From Chitinophagales bacterium (GTDB lineage: Bacteria > Bacteroidota > Bacteroidia > Chitinophagales > Chitinophagaceae): DNA of 64,000 nt. Below the pieces are notes generated by a model. The model was not told the origin of the DNA and made no database searches. It saw only the letters and a program-made list of their open reading frames with translations. Where the stretch lies: the NCBI GenBank assembly GCA_015654695.1, contig JAATGJ010000027.1, forward strand, positions 1 to 64,000, in the 5' to 3' direction. Positions 26,632 through 35,387 of the stretch are shown here, piece by piece (positions within the stretch are counted from its first letter, which is position 1; each line of letters starts with the position of its first letter). The position numbers were made by a program, and so were the translations under genes.

Positions 26632-26665
26632 TTTCGTACTGAGCCTGCCGAAGTATTGGCTCGTG
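26632..26665 (-). repeat. Spacer repeat between PKD protein and PorP/SprF
   Basis: On the minus strand, the sense of the operon, this holds CACGAGCCAATA followed by a GGCAGGCTCAGTA segment. The first 12 bases are identical to the grpE/dnaJ spacer. The complementary strand reads ACTGAGCCTGCCGAAGTA, which resembles a short intergenic repeat I recall from other bacterial genomes. Confidence 0.55.
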
Positions 26666-26670
26666 ATTGA

Positions 26671-29600
26671 TTATCTTATTAACGTTATATCACCTTTTTT
26701 GGTTGTTTTAGTGCCATCAAAAAACTCCACATCCAGGGTGTAAGCATATACATCCATCGGTTGCACTGTTCCTTTTACTTTTCCATCCCATCCCTGCGAA
26801 CGGTTATTGGTTTCAAATACTTTTTGTCCCCAGCGGTTCCAGATAATGAAACGCATTTTGGCAATACCAAAACCCCTTACATAAATGACACTGTTTACAT
26901 CTCCTGTATTAGGCGTAAACGCATTGGGTACATCCAATGCCGGAATCACTATTGTACTTACAGGTCTGCACAGCGTATCGCTGCAACCTACTGCATTGAA
27001 TGCAATAAGGCAGGCCGTGAAAGTTCCTGTGGCATTATACTGGTGCGTTACGGGCGCCCTTGATGTAGTGAGTAAAGTATCGCCGTCACCAAAGACCCAT
27101 TTAAACCTGATGGCAGTAACCGAAGAAAGATTGGTAAAAATATTGGGTGTATTCTCAGCAGGGGCCACCGGTGTATAACTGAAATCTGCTGCCGGTTTTT
27201 CATATACCACGATAGTGAACCTGGCCGTATCTGTAATATTACAGGTGTTCAGGTTAGTCGCTACCATGGTTATAATATAGGTGCCAGGCAGCGTATAGAG
27301 ATGAGTTGGTTCAAAAGCAGTGGATACATTGTCAGCACCGGAGGAAGGATCACCAAAACCCCATTCATAAGTCTGCCCGCCAACGGTAGTATTGGTAAAC
27401 CCTGCTGTATAAGGTGCGCAACCGATAGCAGGAGTTTGAAAGCCGGCATCAACATTGACCGCTACACTTACCTGTAGTGGAATAGAATCAGGATAATTAC
27501 AATAGGCAGTATCTAATAACACCAGCCAGCCATTATAGGTGCCGGGACCGGGATAGGCATGTGTTACACTCGTCATACCTGCTATTACAGGCGCACCATC
27601 ACCAAATACCCACTTAAAAGAACTATCGGTGAATGGCCTTGAGGGATTTGTTGTAGAAAGATTATCGAACCGGTAATTAAATGATTCGCAGGGAGCCAGT
27701 TTTACAGCATTAGCTGCGAGGTTGGCTTTTAGGTCGCCTACGCGTATATTTATATACGATGTGTCACGAATATTACAGCTTGCCGGATCAATGGCTATCA
27801 GCATGACCCGGTAAGTACCAACTGTAGTGAATGTATGCGATTGCGTATAACCAGTAGCTGCAGGCAACGGACCTACAACCGGGCTGGTATCTCCAAAGTC
27901 CCAAACATATTCAACTGCATTGCGGACCTGGTCTGTAAAATCAACGGTAAGGGGCAAGCATCCCGCAGTATCTCTCGGCACACCACCAATAGCCGACTCT
28001 ACATCAGCGCCTACTCCCGCCAGGTTAAATGACATTTTTATCATAGCCAGGTTACAACCACTGGGTAGTGCACCATTTACAGGTCCTGCTACACCCGGGG
28101 TTACCGGAAAGACTGCGCCACCGGAACAATTAGCACAAACACCCTGGTAAATAACCCCATTAGCGTCAAAGCGGCTGGTGCCGCCATCTACATGGTCACC
28201 AAATTGCCCGCCTGTTTGGCCAAAGAAACTTCCGTACAACTGTGACGCTGCATCTTTTTTCAATACAAAGAAATAAAAATCTTTACCATCGGTTGTTGGC
28301 TTGTAGGCATCCGCAGTAACAGGCATACCCGTTGTGCCTGAACTGGAATATGCACCTTCAAGAATATCGCCACCCCACCCGGAAACGTATACATTTTCAC
28401 AACGATCAACTAAAAAAGCTGTGGGTGAAATATTAGGTATGGTAGAAGCGGCACCAAATATGGTGGAATAGACATAGGCTGAAAGGTCGGGCTGCAATTT
28501 CCCGATAAATTGCTTGGCACCCGGATTACTATACGTTGCATTGATCACCGGCCAACTCCCTGTACCACTGCCTGTGGTTTGCCCCATTACATAAGGAAAC
28601 CCTAGCCTGTCAAATTGAATACCATACACCTGGTCAATGCCCGTTGTTCCAATATAAGTGGAACGAATAAGTGTGGTTCCGTTATTACTTACCTGAGCCA
28701 CAAAACCATCAATACCACTATGGGGAATAGTAGCACCCACCGTTCCGGCATGATTACCGGGAAAGTTGGTACTTTCTGTACCACCTGCCACATATATATC
28801 CCCGGTAACGGGTGAGATAGATAAAACATACGCTGCATCGTTAGCCGCACCCCCTAAATAGCTGGCAAAAGTTAAAGCAGAAACATCAGGGCGTAATTTT
28901 AATACTACGGCATCCTGCAGCCCACCTGAAGCAGGCTGGAAGAAACCAGCAGTACCGGGAAAATTAGTTGATTGTGTGGAAGATGCCACATAAATATTAC
29001 CAACGCCATCCAAAATAACTTCGCTACGGCCATCATCACCGTAATTACGCTGAAGGGAACTTTGGCCGCCTCTTGTAGGATTAATATTCACACCGTCGTC
29101 GCCGCTACCACCAATTCTTTTAGAACCAATAAGACCCGATCCTGTCGCGTTTAATTTAGTTACCACTATATCATAATCAGTGGTACCGCTTCCAATAGCA
29201 GTACCGGTAAGAGGATAATTTGTAGAATTTGATCTGCCAGCCAATATAAGATTTCCCTGCGGATCCACTATTAAACTATGAGGTTGCTCATTACCAGATC
29301 CACCGATATAAGTACCATAAATCCTGGTGGCGCCATTAGCTGATAATTTAATAATACCAATATCCACGGCAACATTACCAGTACCTCCCTGGTAAGTAGT
29401 TTGAAATGCTCCGGGGGTTACAGAGAAAGTACCCCCACTAAATACGATACCACCGCCATAAAAACTGCCATCAGGCCCATACGTAGCAGTAAAACCCCAG
29501 TTAGTAGCAGTACTGCCGGAGAAAGAACAAAATATCAGGAAAGGATCAATGACCAGTGTGGCTGCAGGATCATAATTTTTTACATCAAACCTTACAATAT

Positions 29601-30291
29601 TATCTTTTACAATGTATTTACAACTTACTTCTTTTCTTTCCTTTCCATTCGCCTGGTATGTATAAGGATAAGATTCTTTCAGTTCGCCCACAGAAGTACT
29701 TACTACCAGCTCTTTATTTTTCACCTGTAGTTTATCCGCACCTTCGTATTTCAAAGCTATCTTACTGATGTCAGCGCCGGGTTTGGCGATGATATCATAC
29801 TTCAGGGTACCATTATCAGTATAATATCGTACGTCAACGTTTGGATATACATTTTTTACAGTAACCGCCTGGAAAATGCGGCATTCACTTGCCCATTTCG
29901 ACGGGTCATTACCAATAAAATAGTTATTGTAAGTGGGAACAGCTTTATCAGGAACGATCTGCAAATCTTTAGAAGCGCCAATAAAGTCCACCGAATAAAC
30001 ATGGGAACGAAGTATTTTTTTGCTGTTGCGGCTGGCAGCATCAGCATTACCTGCATTGTGATTATGAAAAATTGAGTTGATGGCTGCAAAGTCCTGGCGG
30101 TTGTGCTGTAAAACGGAGAAGCCGCCTGAACGAATGTAAAAAGCTCCCGCATCCACATCGCCTTTATACTTAATTTGCGGATCCCATTGTCCCTTATTCT
30201 CAATAAATTCAATGTTATTATAACTCTGGGCTTTGGTTATAAAGGCAGAGACCAGCAATGCGGCAAGTATGATATACGTCTTCAGGGTCAA
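26671..30291 (-). CDS. Large secreted SBBP/PKD protein with T9SS type B sorting domain
   Basis: 1206 residues from a TTG start at 30291 giving the signal peptide MTLKTYIILAALLVSAFITKAQ. The N-terminal domain (NIEFIENKGQWDPQIKYKGD) is the DUF7948 type that heads many Bacteroidota surface proteins. Residues about 280-790 contain SBBP-like beta-propeller repeats (GGSGDDG, YVAGGTESTNFPG). Four PKD domains follow (YVWDFGD, FKWVFGDG, YEWGFGD, FKWVFGDGD), and the C-terminal CHU_C domain has PNAFTPNTGD, IWNRWGQKVFE and GWDGKVKG. It should be exported by the T9SS and held at the surface. The PorP/SprF gene follows 54 bp downstream. Confidence 0.93.
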   Translation of the reverse strand: MTLKTYIILAALLVSAFITKAQSYNNIEFIENKGQWDPQIKYKGDVDAGAFYIRSGGFSVLQHNRQDFAAINSIFHNHNAGNADAASRNSKKILRSHVYSVDFIGASKDLQIVPDKAVPTYNNYFIGNDPSKWASECRIFQAVTVKNVYPNVDVRYYTDNGTLKYDIIAKPGADISKIALKYEGADKLQVKNKELVVSTSVGELKESYPYTYQANGKERKEVSCKYIVKDNIVRFDVKNYDPAATLVIDPFLIFCSFSGSTATNWGFTATYGPDGSFYGGGIVFSGGTFSVTPGAFQTTYQGGTGNVAVDIGIIKLSANGATRIYGTYIGGSGNEQPHSLIVDPQGNLILAGRSNSTNYPLTGTAIGSGTTDYDIVVTKLNATGSGLIGSKRIGGSGDDGVNINPTRGGQSSLQRNYGDDGRSEVILDGVGNIYVASSTQSTNFPGTAGFFQPASGGLQDAVVLKLRPDVSALTFASYLGGAANDAAYVLSISPVTGDIYVAGGTESTNFPGNHAGTVGATIPHSGIDGFVAQVSNNGTTLIRSTYIGTTGIDQVYGIQFDRLGFPYVMGQTTGSGTGSWPVINATYSNPGAKQFIGKLQPDLSAYVYSTIFGAASTIPNISPTAFLVDRCENVYVSGWGGDILEGAYSSSGTTGMPVTADAYKPTTDGKDFYFFVLKKDAASQLYGSFFGQTGGQFGDHVDGGTSRFDANGVIYQGVCANCSGGAVFPVTPGVAGPVNGALPSGCNLAMIKMSFNLAGVGADVESAIGGVPRDTAGCLPLTVDFTDQVRNAVEYVWDFGDTSPVVGPLPAATGYTQSHTFTTVGTYRVMLIAIDPASCNIRDTSYINIRVGDLKANLAANAVKLAPCESFNYRFDNLSTTNPSRPFTDSSFKWVFGDGAPVIAGMTSVTHAYPGPGTYNGWLVLLDTAYCNYPDSIPLQVSVAVNVDAGFQTPAIGCAPYTAGFTNTTVGGQTYEWGFGDPSSGADNVSTAFEPTHLYTLPGTYIITMVATNLNTCNITDTARFTIVVYEKPAADFSYTPVAPAENTPNIFTNLSSVTAIRFKWVFGDGDTLLTTSRAPVTHQYNATGTFTACLIAFNAVGCSDTLCRPVSTIVIPALDVPNAFTPNTGDVNSVIYVRGFGIAKMRFIIWNRWGQKVFETNNRSQGWDGKVKGTVQPMDVYAYTLDVEFFDGTKTTKKGDITLIR

Positions 30292-30345
30292 TTTTATTTC
30301 TATTAAATTAACAATAATATTCGGTAAACAGGTTGAAAACTTGTG

Positions 30346-32511
30346 TTAAGAAATTTTACTCCATACCACATTGCCTTTCTGCTCCTTCAGGAACTTTTTT
30401 AACTGCAAATTTTCGGCCGAATCAAGGTCGGGATCTTTTTCTAAAATGCCCGCTACCATCTTCCTGGCTATTTCCAGTAAAGGTTTGTCATTGACTATAC
30501 TGGCCAGTTTAAAGTTTAAAATACCACTCTGCCTTGTTCCTTCAATGTCTCCCGGCCCGCGCAATTCCAGGTCTTTTTCCGCTATTTCAAATCCATTCGA
30601 CGTAGTAGTCATTATCCTGATGCGTTCGCGGGCATCATTACCTAATTTGGAACCGGATAAAAGTATGCAATAGCTCTTATCCGCGCCCCGCCCTACTCTC
30701 CCGCGCAATTGATGCAATTGTGAAAGCCCGAATTTTTCAGCGCTCTCTATCACCATGACTGTTGCATTGGGGATATTTACGCCTACTTCTATAACGGTAG
30801 TTGATACAAGTATCTGCGTATCCCTTTCAACAAATCTTTTCATATTAAGTTCTTTCTGATCTCCCGGCTGCCGGCCATGTACCATACTGATCCAGTAGTT
30901 TGGCTCGGGAAAGTACCCTTTCACAGTTTCGTAACCCCGCATCAGGTTTTCGTAATCCAGCGTATCACTTTCTTCTATTAACGGAAAAATTATATACGCC
31001 TGTCTTCCTTTATCTATCTCCGCCTTTAAAAAGATCATCACCTGGCTGCGCTGCGTTTCATAACGGTGTACGGTAGTAACAGGTTGTCTTCCCGGCGGTA
31101 ATTCATCAATTACGCTGTAATCAAGATCGCCATAAGCCGTCATCGCCAGCGTGCGGGGAATAGGGGTAGCTGTCATTACCAGCACATGCGGAGGTATTTC
31201 AGCTTTCTCCCATAACCTGGCCCTTTGCGCTACACCAAACCGGTGTTGCTCATCAATTATTACAATTCCAAGATTTTTAAATTTAACTACTTCTTCAATT
31301 ACGGCATGAGTGCCGATAAGGATTTTCAGATCGCCTGCTAAAAGCTCTTTTAAGATTTTTTTACGTGGCGCTGACCTGGTAGAACCTGTAAGCAGGCTGA
31401 CAGAAACCAATTGTTTTTCCAGCAACTCACTTAGGGACGCAAAATGTTGTTTCGCCAGTATTTCAGTTGGCGCCATCAGGCAGGCCTGGTAACCGTTATC
31501 AATTGCAATCAGCATGATCAGCAGGGCAACGATAGTTTTGCCGCTGCCTACATCTCCCTGCAATAACCTGTTCATTTGTTTACCTGTCGCTGTATCGGCG
31601 CGGATCTCTTTTACTACACGTTTTTGCGCGGCTGTCAATTGAAAGGGAAGATGATCTCTATAAAATGTATTGAAATAATCGCCTACTTTGTCAAATACCA
31701 CTCCTTTGGAAAAACGATGGCGGTTGGACCGCAGCAAATTCATACGAAGCTGCGCCATGAACAATTCTTCAAACTTCAGCCGTTTGACAGATTCATCATA
31801 AGCAGCAGGTGATGGTGGAAAATGAATTTGACGGATGGCAGTAAAGTGGTCTGCAAATTTCAACTGGCTTACTATTGCGGCTGGTAAATTTTCAGGAATA
31901 TCTTTTTCACGCAACATCCCCATTAGTACCTGTGTAAGCTTTCCAATTTGTCTTCCACCAAGGCCCCTCACTTTTAATTTTTCTGTCGTGGGATATACAG
32001 GTTCCAAATAATTTTTACCATCTTGTTTTTCCTGCGTTACTATTTCCAGTTCCGGGTGAATGATCTGCGGCCTGTTTTGAAAAAAACCAACTTTGCCATA
32101 TACAAGATAAGGTTGCCCCGCCTGCAGCATTTTTTGCACCCAGGTTATTCCCTGGAACCATGCCAGTTCCAGGAAACCACTTTTATCTTTTAACTGGGCT
32201 GTTAATCTCCTGGATCTTTTATCACCGGTTACCTCCACATTCAACAATATACCTGCTACCTGTATGAATTCAGTTTGTGCATTAATATCCCTGATAAGAT
32301 TAACCTTTGTTTTATCAACATGGCGATAAGGAAAAAGCTCCAGCAGGTCACCAAAAGTAAAAATGCCAAGTTCCTTTTTCAGCAGATCAGCCCGCTGCGG
32401 ACCTACACCTTTCAGGTATTCTATCGGATTGGATAATATGTTGGGTGATCCGGGAATGGTTGACTGCTTTCCTGCAAAAATAACAGTTCGAAAGTTGACG
32501 TGTTCAGGCAT
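30346..32511 (-). CDS. recG: ATP-dependent DNA helicase RecG
   Basis: 721 residues, usual length plus about 20. An N-terminal wedge/OB domain (PYRHVDKTKVNLIRD, then AWFQGITWVQKML) precedes the SF2 helicase core: LLQGDVGSGKTIVALL (Walker A), DEQHRFGV (Walker B with DEQH), MTATPIPRTLA, and the C-terminal QLRGRVGRGADKSYC motif VI, then the TRG region (GPGDIEGTRQSG). RecG remodels stalled replication forks and branched recombination intermediates. The start at 32511 is followed by a 20-residue extension before SNPIEYLKGVGPQRA, so a later start is conceivable. It follows the glycosyltransferase gene by 28 bp on the same strand. Confidence 0.97.
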   Translation of the reverse strand: MPEHVNFRTVIFAGKQSTIPGSPNILSNPIEYLKGVGPQRADLLKKELGIFTFGDLLELFPYRHVDKTKVNLIRDINAQTEFIQVAGILLNVEVTGDKRSRRLTAQLKDKSGFLELAWFQGITWVQKMLQAGQPYLVYGKVGFFQNRPQIIHPELEIVTQEKQDGKNYLEPVYPTTEKLKVRGLGGRQIGKLTQVLMGMLREKDIPENLPAAIVSQLKFADHFTAIRQIHFPPSPAAYDESVKRLKFEELFMAQLRMNLLRSNRHRFSKGVVFDKVGDYFNTFYRDHLPFQLTAAQKRVVKEIRADTATGKQMNRLLQGDVGSGKTIVALLIMLIAIDNGYQACLMAPTEILAKQHFASLSELLEKQLVSVSLLTGSTRSAPRKKILKELLAGDLKILIGTHAVIEEVVKFKNLGIVIIDEQHRFGVAQRARLWEKAEIPPHVLVMTATPIPRTLAMTAYGDLDYSVIDELPPGRQPVTTVHRYETQRSQVMIFLKAEIDKGRQAYIIFPLIEESDTLDYENLMRGYETVKGYFPEPNYWISMVHGRQPGDQKELNMKRFVERDTQILVSTTVIEVGVNIPNATVMVIESAEKFGLSQLHQLRGRVGRGADKSYCILLSGSKLGNDARERIRIMTTTSNGFEIAEKDLELRGPGDIEGTRQSGILNFKLASIVNDKPLLEIARKMVAGILEKDPDLDSAENLQLKKFLKEQKGNVVWSKIS

Positions 32512-32539
32512 AATTTGCGAACTACCGGAGTCCTACAAC

Positions 32540-33727
32540 TTATTCAGCAGCCTGCCGCATTGATTTTTCCCAGAGAATAGTTTGTTTTCCGGTAAGGAAT
32601 TTGATAAACCCTTTTACCAGGCAATAATTCATAAAAACAAAATAAAAAGGAATAGTGAGGATACCGGGTCTTTTACCTGCCCGTGTAAGTAACCAGCCGG
32701 TAAATGCGATCACATAAAAAGATAATTGCCCGTATAAAAACAAAACGTAAATAAGATGCGTTGCCGGATTAACGACTATTAAAATATCTGACCAAAGTAA
32801 AACGATCAGCATGAGCGGGCAGAATACCCAGCGCAATAACCTGCGTGATAAATACTGAAAACTGAGTAACGGGTATTTAATAAAATTCAACGCCTCTTTT
32901 AAATAGCCAATAGACTGATAAGCGCCTGCTGATATTCTTATTTTTCGTTTTTCTTCTTCTACTAATGAAGCCGAAGGAAATTCCGCAGCAAAAGCTCCCG
33001 GCTCATATTCTATCCGGTATCCCTGCAGGCATACCTTCATAGAAATAACAAAATCATCCAGGATAATATTGTCGTTTAGCCGGGTAAATAGTTCTGTCCG
33101 TATAGAAAATAATTCCCCCGCAGCGCCTACTACTGTATTAAACCCGGCATCCTGTTTTTTCATAAAAGATTCATACTTCCAGTAAAGGCCTTCCGCATCT
33201 CCTACCGCAGACGCCTTGTGATCGTTTATTATCTTTTTCTCACCTGCTACACCACCTGTCTTGTGATTGGCATAATGACTTACGATTCGCTGGATACATT
33301 CTTTATTCAACTCCGTATTAGCATCGCTAAAGACCACGACAGGTGTTTTGACATAGTGCATAGCCCTTTTAACAGCAGCCAGCTTTCCCTTACGTTCGTC
33401 CTGGTGAAGCAATACTAAAGACGGGTATTGTTGTATGATACCCCCTGAACCATCCGTTGAGCCGTCAGTAACAAAAATGATATTCAATTTATCAGCAGGA
33501 TAATCAATAGACAGTGTGTTTGCCACTTTCTTTTCCAGCACAGCGGCTTCATTATAGGCCGTGATAATGAGGGTAACCGGCAGCCATTCAGTTATCATTT
33601 CGCTCTTTTTATCCGGAACAAACAATGCTTTGAGCTGGTTGAATAAAAAAAGTAGCAGGCCATACCCGATATAGCAGAAAAACAAAACAGAAAAACTGGT
33701 CCAGAAAATAATTACAGTAATTAACAT
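32540..33727 (-). CDS. Membrane glycosyltransferase family 2
   Basis: 395 residues. A transmembrane helix (about 3-25) precedes the GT-A domain with ITAYNEAAVLEKKV, FVTDGSTDGS and VVFSDANTEL (DxN as the nucleotide-sugar/metal site), then EFPSASLVEEEKRKIRISAG, where the acidic residues and RKIR take the place of the processive GT2 motifs. Two or three C-terminal helices (about 300-385) end the protein. It is predicted to add sugars to a lipid-linked or polysaccharide acceptor at the inner membrane. The wecA/tagO-type gene is divergently transcribed next to it, so both may contribute to surface glycan synthesis. Confidence 0.9.
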   Translation of the reverse strand: MLITVIIFWTSFSVLFFCYIGYGLLLFLFNQLKALFVPDKKSEMITEWLPVTLIITAYNEAAVLEKKVANTLSIDYPADKLNIIFVTDGSTDGSGGIIQQYPSLVLLHQDERKGKLAAVKRAMHYVKTPVVVFSDANTELNKECIQRIVSHYANHKTGGVAGEKKIINDHKASAVGDAEGLYWKYESFMKKQDAGFNTVVGAAGELFSIRTELFTRLNDNIILDDFVISMKVCLQGYRIEYEPGAFAAEFPSASLVEEEKRKIRISAGAYQSIGYLKEALNFIKYPLLSFQYLSRRLLRWVFCPLMLIVLLWSDILIVVNPATHLIYVLFLYGQLSFYVIAFTGWLLTRAGKRPGILTIPFYFVFMNYCLVKGFIKFLTGKQTILWEKSMRQAAE

Positions 33728-33906
33728 ACACTGATGTTGCGAAAATTACGTCATTTTAAATCGTAAATACCCGATTCCCCGTTTTGAATTTACTATTCAG
33801 TAAGAAAAAACCATTACCCGATAAGTGAACTACTTGCTCCTGAATAAAAATCACTTTACTTTTAGCCATAGAGAACCATCCATCTTACGAAAAACCGAGA
33901 TAACTA

Positions 33907-35016
33907 ATGAGAAGCCACTTTCACCTCTTGCAGATTGATCTGCCTTTTCACGATTTCAAGTTTGCCTCACTATGCTTTGTTACTGCTTTTATAGTAACCA
34001 TGATAGCAATACCTGTTATCATAAAACTCGCTGAAAAATATAAACTATACGACCTGCCGAATGAACGCAAAGAGCATACCGTTCCGGTACCTACTATGGG
34101 CGGGATCGCCGTGATCGCCGGTATGATGATGGCGCTGCTGTTATGGCTGCCTTTTAATTACGAAACGGAACAAGTATGTTTTTTACTTTCCGTGGCTGTA
34201 TTGTTCTGTCTCGGCATCATGGATGACGTCAAGGATCTTTCCGCCCGGTACAAGTTCTTTGTACAGGCGGGCATCGCCACCCTGATGGCTATTTCCGGCA
34301 TCCGCATTACTTCGTTTGAAGGCCTGTTTGGCATCTATGACCTGCCCCTGGCCGCTCAATATACGTTTACCCTGCTTACAATTGTAGGCGTTACCAATGC
34401 CTTTAACCTGATTGATGGTATTGATGGCCTTGCCGGTGGTATTGGTTTTACGAGCCTTACTACGCTTGGTATATTCCTTACCATTAATAAGGATATTACT
34501 TCTGCTTTGATAGCGTTCTCTTTAGCAGGAGGCATTGTTGCGTTCTTGTATTTCAATTTCAACCCTGCAAAAATATTCCTGGGTGATACGGGATCATTGG
34601 TGCTTGGTTTTAGCATAGCTGTATTATGCATACGTTTAATGCAGGTAAATACATCAGCGGCCCTGCCTAATGCACCCTTATTTATTCTTAGCCTTGCATT
34701 TATTCCTGTGTTTGATACGATACGCGTATTCGCTATGCGTATATGGAGAGGCAAATCACCGTTTGAAGCCGACAGAACACATATACACCACCTGCTAACC
34801 AATGCCGGGTTCTCACATACTTTTGCAACACGGCTTATTTGCGGCCTGCATGGTTTTATTCTGCTGGAAGTATATTGGCTGAAAGATATAAAAGGAGAAT
34901 ATATTCTTCTTTTACTCATTCTCTTCATGATGGTCGTAACGGCAGTTTTGAAGAATCTCCGTTTATTGTTTAAAAAGCCGGTGGTAGCCCTGAGCCGTTC
35001 TTTTGTTGAGAATTAA
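33907..35016 (+). CDS. Polyprenyl-phosphate N-acetylglucosaminyl-1-phosphate transferase, WecA/TagO/RgpG type
   Basis: 369 residues with about 11 transmembrane helices. Family motifs are all visible: PNERKEHTVPVPTMGGIAV near residues 58-76, MDDVKDLSARYKF (catalytic aspartates), NAFNLIDGIDGLAGG, FLGDTGSLVLGF and DRTHIHHLL. It transfers GlcNAc-1-P or a related sugar phosphate from UDP-sugar to undecaprenyl phosphate at the inner membrane, the first step of many O-antigen or capsule pathways. The substrate cannot be distinguished by eye. It is divergent from the GT2 gene and ends 18 bp before the convergent mutarotase gene. Confidence 0.92.
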   Translation: MRSHFHLLQIDLPFHDFKFASLCFVTAFIVTMIAIPVIIKLAEKYKLYDLPNERKEHTVPVPTMGGIAVIAGMMMALLLWLPFNYETEQVCFLLSVAVLFCLGIMDDVKDLSARYKFFVQAGIATLMAISGIRITSFEGLFGIYDLPLAAQYTFTLLTIVGVTNAFNLIDGIDGLAGGIGFTSLTTLGIFLTINKDITSALIAFSLAGGIVAFLYFNFNPAKIFLGDTGSLVLGFSIAVLCIRLMQVNTSAALPNAPLFILSLAFIPVFDTIRVFAMRIWRGKSPFEADRTHIHHLLTNAGFSHTFATRLICGLHGFILLEVYWLKDIKGEYILLLLILFMMVVTAVLKNLRLLFKKPVVALSRSFVEN

Positions 35017-35034
35017 AAACAACTGCGAGCCGTT

Positions 35035-35376
35035 TTATTTATTCAATTCAAATATCTTATTCATAATTATCCACTTCTCCCCTTCCTTTGCCCAGGGGAG
35101 AGAAGATTGAAACTTCCACATTAGTTGTTCCCATTCCTGTACTTTGGGATTGGCGGCATCCATTTTTGATTTTCGTTCAAAAGAAAATGTATCATCCGTT
35201 TCCATGATCATAAAAAGACGGTTGCCTGTGCGGTAGATTTCCATATTTGTAATACCGGCATCAGTAATACTTTTCTTTATTTCCGGCCAGGTATTTTCGG
35301 ATTTATGCCAGCCTTCATACTCTGCGATTAATGCAGCATCATCTGCGAGGTCTAAAGCAAAGCAATATCTTTTCAT
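35035..35376 (-). CDS. L-rhamnose mutarotase family protein (RhaM-like)
   Basis: 113 residues, the family's usual length of about 105. MKRYCFALDLADDAALIAEY and YEGWHKSENTWPEI match the ferredoxin-like RhaM/YiiL family, with the His at about residue 23 and the Tyr-Arg segment (EIYRTGNRLFMIME) expected at the active site. These enzymes interconvert the anomers of 6-deoxyhexoses or related sugars. It ends the long minus-strand arabinose locus and overlaps no gene; the FucP-like permease gene precedes it by 11 bp. In this context it may epimerise arabinose or another pentose; that is inference. Confidence 0.85.
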   Translation of the reverse strand: MKRYCFALDLADDAALIAEYEGWHKSENTWPEIKKSITDAGITNMEIYRTGNRLFMIMETDDTFSFERKSKMDAANPKVQEWEQLMWKFQSSLPWAKEGEKWIIMNKIFELNK

Positions 35377-35387
35377 ACTTCCCGGAT

